Source: Oribacterium sinus (GTDB lineage Bacteria; Bacillota; Clostridia; Lachnospirales; Lachnospiraceae). From it: DNA of 64,000 nucleotides. This document shows positions 60,704 through 64,000 of this stretch, one piece after another (the stretch's first letter is position 1; each line of letters opens with the position of its first letter). Made by a program: the position numbers and the translations under genes. The DNA lies in the NCBI RefSeq assembly GCF_014202695.1, contig NZ_JACHHH010000005.1, forward strand, positions 31,790 through 95,789. Direction: 5' to 3'. The notes below the pieces were generated by a model. The model had not been told where the DNA came from and ran no database searches. It worked only from the letters and a program-made list of their open reading frames with translations.

Positions 60704-63091
60704 TTACACGATATCCTTCAGTATCTCCAAAGGAAATGGCTCTCCCACCTTCTCTACGGAAAGGTCTCTTAGCGTAAAGTTTGACTTCCGAAGGGTCAGT
60801 GACGGGTTATAGTAGGGATCTCCCTGTCTCAAAATCTCCGGCCAATGCTTTGCCAGGCAGACAATCTCTCCGTTAAAACGCTTTACCTTCTCCGGATTGT
60901 CCTCCAGGCCTCTGGACTTGGACTCATAGTGGGTAAAAAGAGCATAGGGGGTATACACCACCCGTTTTCCAAGGGCCCGAATCTTCAAGCAAAAATCCAC
61001 ATCATTAAAGGCTACCGCAAGTTCTTCTCGGAAGCCCCCCACCTTATCAAAGAGGGATTTCTTGGTCATTAAAACGGCGGCAGTTACCGCTGTATAGTTT
61101 TGAATGCAGGCCGCCCTATGCATATAACTGTTTTCCGTTTCGTGGGTACCGATAAAGGTGGCTCCGGCAATACCGCCAAAGCCCATCACCACACCGGCGT
61201 GCTGAATCATTTTATCCGGATAGAGAAGCCTTGCACCACAGATTCCGATTTCCTCCTGCTGCACAAACTGAAGCATTTCCTCTACAGAATCTTTCTTCAG
61301 GCACTCAATGTCATTGTTCATAAAGAGCAGGTACTCTCCGTGGGCAAAGCTCACCCCGAAGTTATTGATGGCGGAGTAGTTAAACTCTCTTTCCCAGCGT
61401 ACCACCCGTACCGCCTTCTTTTGGAAATCTCCGTATCGTGCCGGGAATTCCTCCTGAATCTTTTCATAGTAGGCAAATGTCTTTTCCTCTACGGAATTGT
61501 TCTCCACCACAATCACTTCCAGGTAAGGATAGCTTCCGGCAAAGAGAGAACGAATGGCCAGATCCAAATCCTCGCTGTGATCCTTACTGGGGATAATCAC
61601 GGAAATAAGAGGAAGCTCCCCATCCTTTTTCTCCAAGGCATAGTGGCAATAATAATAGCCGTAGGTAATGCCCCGCTCCACCTTTTCAATGGGAAGCCCC
61701 AGGCGCTTCGCATGGTCGAAAACCGCCCGCTCTCCGGCAGTAAAGGCATAGAGCTTTGCCTCCGGATTTTGTGCCGTGGATAGCTGGTGAGAACGCCAAT
61801 GATAGAGGACCTTCCTGATATGGATAATGGTGGAAGAGGTGAAGAGCGCCTCTTCCTGCCTCTTCTTCTCCTCGTTGCTAAGGCCTGCCGCCTTTTCTCT
61901 TCTTTCCGCCTCTTCACAAAGTCGCAAAATCAGGTCATAGTCCTGGGCACCGTCATATTCCTTCTGCTCGTAAATCTTCTCTCCCTCTTCTCCCTCCTTC
62001 GCTACAGCTTCCAGCAAGGAACGCTTGGCAATCAATAAATGGCAGAAATAATTTACACTTCGGAGAAGCTCCGGACTGTAGTCCGGCTTAAAGTGAGGCT
62101 CAAAATAGTAGGCAGAGGCAAAGTCAATTTTGTCCTCATCACTATAGAGAAGCTCCGCCTTGGGATGCTCCTTGATGGTTTTTGCAATGGTATATAAGGC
62201 ATCTTCCGTCAGCTCATCATCATGGTCGGAGAAAATGATGAAATCTCCCTTAGCCATGGCAATGGCGGCATTGGTATTTCCGGAAATACCCAGGTTCTTG
62301 GGAAGTACGGAAAAACGCACTCTGCTGTCCTTCTCCTGATACTCCTGTAAAACCGAAACCGGGGACTTTTCTCCATTTTCCAAAGTATCCCCGGAAAGCT
62401 CGGAAGCATCCGCAAGGCAAATTTCAAAATGGGGATAGGTCTGGGATAAAATACTGTCCAAGAGTCTTCTTAAAAAAGTTTCCTTAGGACGATAGACCGG
62501 AATCACAATGGAAAAAAGCAGAGGATTCTCCCAAACTTCCGCCCTTTGCCGTGAAATCTCTTCCGCTCCGGTCTTCTCTTTTTTGTACCACTCGTTATAG
62601 TCGTAATCCTGCTCGATGCTCTTTAGCTTCCGCACACTCTTATGCCAAAGAGCGGACAGACCGCCCTTTTTCAAGGTATCCTTTACCGCTTCCACGGTTT
62701 CCCATTGGAAGAGGGCTAAGAATTTCTCCATCTTTTTATGGGCATGGGAGTTAAAGGACTCGATTTTTTTATCATCAAAACTAAAACGACGAAGCTGCTG
62801 ATCCACCTGAATCAAAAGCTCCACCCTCTCGCCTTTAGAAAGCGCATAGGGGGTGTCTAAAGAAAAGCCCAGCTTCCTCTTAATTTTCTTCCCGTTTTCC
62901 TCCTCGTACTTGGGAAAATAGGCTTCATTTACGGTTTCCCGCTCCACTTCCTCATAGGAAAATTCTCTCTTTTCCCCTGCCTTTCCCTGGACGGACAGTT
63001 TCACCGGGGTCTCCGGATCTCTTCCAAAGGCCCAGCCCTGAATATGCAATTTTCCTTCTCTGACTAAGGCAATATCAATCTTTGCTCTCAT
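60704..63091 (-). CDS. Large protein with two GT2 glycosyltransferase domains
   Basis: A 795-residue cytoplasmic enzyme, probably for cell-surface polysaccharide. After an N-terminal beta-rich module (about residues 1-120) and a linker, a first GT2 domain (about 195-420) has FSIVIPVYRPKETFLRRLLDSILSQTY and FSDHDDELTEDAL (DxD-like). A second (about 505-740) has LISVIIPSKDHSEDLD and YLLFMNNDIECLKKDS. Donor and acceptor are unknown. The downstream end abuts a short gap with no gene. It lies 7 bases after the stop of the next upstream gene, a membrane-anchored GT2, so the two form one transcript. Confidence 0.9.
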   Translation of the reverse strand: MRAKIDIALVREGKLHIQGWAFGRDPETPVKLSVQGKAGEKREFSYEEVERETVNEAYFPKYEEENGKKIKRKLGFSLDTPYALSKGERVELLIQVDQQLRRFSFDDKKIESFNSHAHKKMEKFLALFQWETVEAVKDTLKKGGLSALWHKSVRKLKSIEQDYDYNEWYKKEKTGAEEISRQRAEVWENPLLFSIVIPVYRPKETFLRRLLDSILSQTYPHFEICLADASELSGDTLENGEKSPVSVLQEYQEKDSRVRFSVLPKNLGISGNTNAAIAMAKGDFIIFSDHDDELTEDALYTIAKTIKEHPKAELLYSDEDKIDFASAYYFEPHFKPDYSPELLRSVNYFCHLLIAKRSLLEAVAKEGEEGEKIYEQKEYDGAQDYDLILRLCEEAERREKAAGLSNEEKKRQEEALFTSSTIIHIRKVLYHWRSHQLSTAQNPEAKLYAFTAGERAVFDHAKRLGLPIEKVERGITYGYYYCHYALEKKDGELPLISVIIPSKDHSEDLDLAIRSLFAGSYPYLEVIVVENNSVEEKTFAYYEKIQEEFPARYGDFQKKAVRVVRWEREFNYSAINNFGVSFAHGEYLLFMNNDIECLKKDSVEEMLQFVQQEEIGICGARLLYPDKMIQHAGVVMGFGGIAGATFIGTHETENSYMHRAACIQNYTAVTAAVLMTKKSLFDKVGGFREELAVAFNDVDFCLKIRALGKRVVYTPYALFTHYESKSRGLEDNPEKVKRFNGEIVCLAKHWPEILRQGDPYYNPSLTLRKSNFTLRDLSVEKVGEPFPLEILKDIV

Positions 63092-63097
63092 TTTCTC

Positions 63098-64000
63098 TTA
63101 CACCTCTTCCGAAGAACTTTCATCCTGTACAGGCTGTTCCGAGGAACTAACTTCGCCGCTTGCTTGTTTCGAAGCACTGCTTTCGCCGGCATCCTGCCCC
63201 GGCTGTTCCGAAAAATTCAATCTTTCTTCCTCCACTACCAGCGGTCTCTTCATCACCCTTTGGTTAATGGATAATATATACTCTCCCAAAAGTCCGATAA
63301 AAAAGATTTGCACAGAGCCCAGGAAAAGCATTCCTATAAGCATAGGTGCCATACCGGCAGGGAAACGATCCCACCAGATCAACTTCATAATCAAATACAG
63401 TAAGCCAAAGAGCATGGAAAGGCCGGCGCAGATTCCCCCGAAAAATACCGCAATTCGAAGTCCCACCTTGGTATAGCTGGTAAAGCTCAGCATGGCTGCA
63501 TCATACAGGGTATAGAAATTGTTATGGGTAACCCCGGCCCGGCGCTTGGGCTGGGTATAGGGGATATCCTTTCTTCTGTATCCAAGCTCCGCCACAATCC
63601 CCCGAAGGAAGGGGGTGGGATCGTCCAGAGATTTCATCACGGAAATAAAGCCCTGATCGTAAAGACCGAAGCCGGTAAACTGACTGATTTGATCCACGGA
63701 AGACATTTTTCGAATCAGCTTATAGTACAGGCTCCGAAGGGCGTACATGATTTTTGACTCGTTGCTTTCGGTCTTAACCCCTATTACAATGCGGTAGCCC
63801 TCCTCCCAGGCATGAACGAAGCGGGGAATCATTTCCACCGGATCCTGAAAGTCCGCCGCCATCAAAATGGTGGCATCTCCCGTACTTTGCAGCATGGCAT
63901 AGTAGGGGGAATTAAATTGGCCGAAATTCTTAGCATTAAAAATCGCCTTAATCCCCTTATCCAGCTTGCAAAGCCCCCGAATCTTCTCTCTGGTTTTATC
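63098..64000 (-). CDS. GT2 polyprenyl-phosphate glycosyltransferase (partial, runs off the window)
   Basis: The frame is open to the window edge, giving 300 visible residues, and the upstream codons (SRNFGQ-like AKNFGQFNSPYYAM before MLQSTGDATILMAADFQDPVEM) belong to the gene; the true start lies beyond 64000. It is a GtrB/DPM1-like family-2 enzyme: ADFQDPVEMIP holds the DxD-like metal motif, and two C-terminal helices (about 165-220 of the visible part) anchor it. A Ser/Glu-rich tail with SSEQPVQDESSSEEV ends the protein. It likely loads a sugar onto a lipid carrier for the neighbouring glycosyltransferase. Confidence 0.88.
   Translation of the reverse strand, partial: DKTREKIRGLCKLDKGIKAIFNAKNFGQFNSPYYAMLQSTGDATILMAADFQDPVEMIPRFVHAWEEGYRIVIGVKTESNESKIMYALRSLYYKLIRKMSSVDQISQFTGFGLYDQGFISVMKSLDDPTPFLRGIVAELGYRRKDIPYTQPKRRAGVTHNNFYTLYDAAMLSFTSYTKVGLRIAVFFGGICAGLSMLFGLLYLIMKLIWWDRFPAGMAPMLIGMLFLGSVQIFFIGLLGEYILSINQRVMKRPLVVEEERLNFSEQPGQDAGESSASKQASGEVSSSEQPVQDESSSEEV

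Noticed and set aside
1-64000. tRNA, rRNA and complete insertion sequences
   Set aside because: Read through both strands by eye; no cloverleaf with CCA end, no rRNA signature and no transposase frame was seen. A covariance-model scan would be needed to exclude a missed tRNA.

Overview
The window looks like chromosome from a strictly anaerobic, motile, low-to-mid-GC Firmicute of the Lachnospiraceae type. The evidence is gene content: a flgL / DUF6470 / fliW / csrA flagellar tail, a fatty-acid synthesis cluster using FabK, a monomeric [FeFe] hydrogenase, class III (oxygen-sensitive) ribonucleotide reductase, a one-piece SecDF, and AAA/DUF4143 ATPases. Oribacterium is one plausible genus, but that is a guess from content and style. 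No rRNA, tRNA, CRISPR array or intact insertion sequence was found.

Layout. 1-3226: plus-strand end of a flagellar operon, with a near-perfect CsrA-binding hairpin in front of csrA. 3256-12541: a DUF4349 lipoprotein, then rpoC and rpoB (minus strand). 13123-19166: two small conserved proteins, ddl, yajC, tgt and secDF. 19436-28494: a MarR-type regulator and the fatty-acid cluster acpP-accD-accA-fabH-fabK-fabD-fabG-fabF-fabZ, transcribed leftward from a clear promoter at 28466-28494; accB and accC are absent. 28789-36735: NhaC-type antiporter, unknown 70-aa and 487-aa proteins, the [FeFe] hydrogenase (plus strand), a trans-sulfuration PLP enzyme and a lipoprotein. 36897-39891: nrdG and nrdD with NrdR-like boxes upstream. 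40598-46090: MBL hydrolase, Rel, a CBS protein, greA, apt and a NUDIX hydrolase. 46445-56283: HMA-domain protein, CNNM/CorC protein, methyltransferase, ATPase 1, ABC exporter, Orn/Lys/Arg-type decarboxylase and M3 peptidase. 56399-60649: an accessory patch with an AbrB-like/RelE-like pair, ATPase 2, a membrane protein and an ORF6N protein. 60704-64000: polysaccharide glycosyltransferases running off the right edge.

Most coding is on the minus strand; the exceptions are the flagellar genes, the hydrogenase and the CBS gene. Functional groupings visible here are flagellar assembly linked to CsrA control, transcription (RNA polymerase, GreA), stringent response plus purine salvage (Rel, Apt), Sec export, membrane lipid synthesis and anaerobic nucleotide/hydrogen metabolism.

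The most unusual signal is non-coding. At least seven intergenic copies of a roughly 100-300 bp hairpin element occur, plus fragments. Each has a shared core (one end like GGGCACGCTCCCGCTA, the other like GGGCTCAGATTGCCC) and outer arms that differ between copies but pair within each copy. All lie downstream of a gene, none in a divergent gap. Other intergenic novelties are 32-33 bp tandem arrays directly in front of both DUF4143 ATPases, a 3 x 39 bp array of small stem-loops, and a strong-RBS 15-codon Cys-rich mini-ORF before the hydrogenase.
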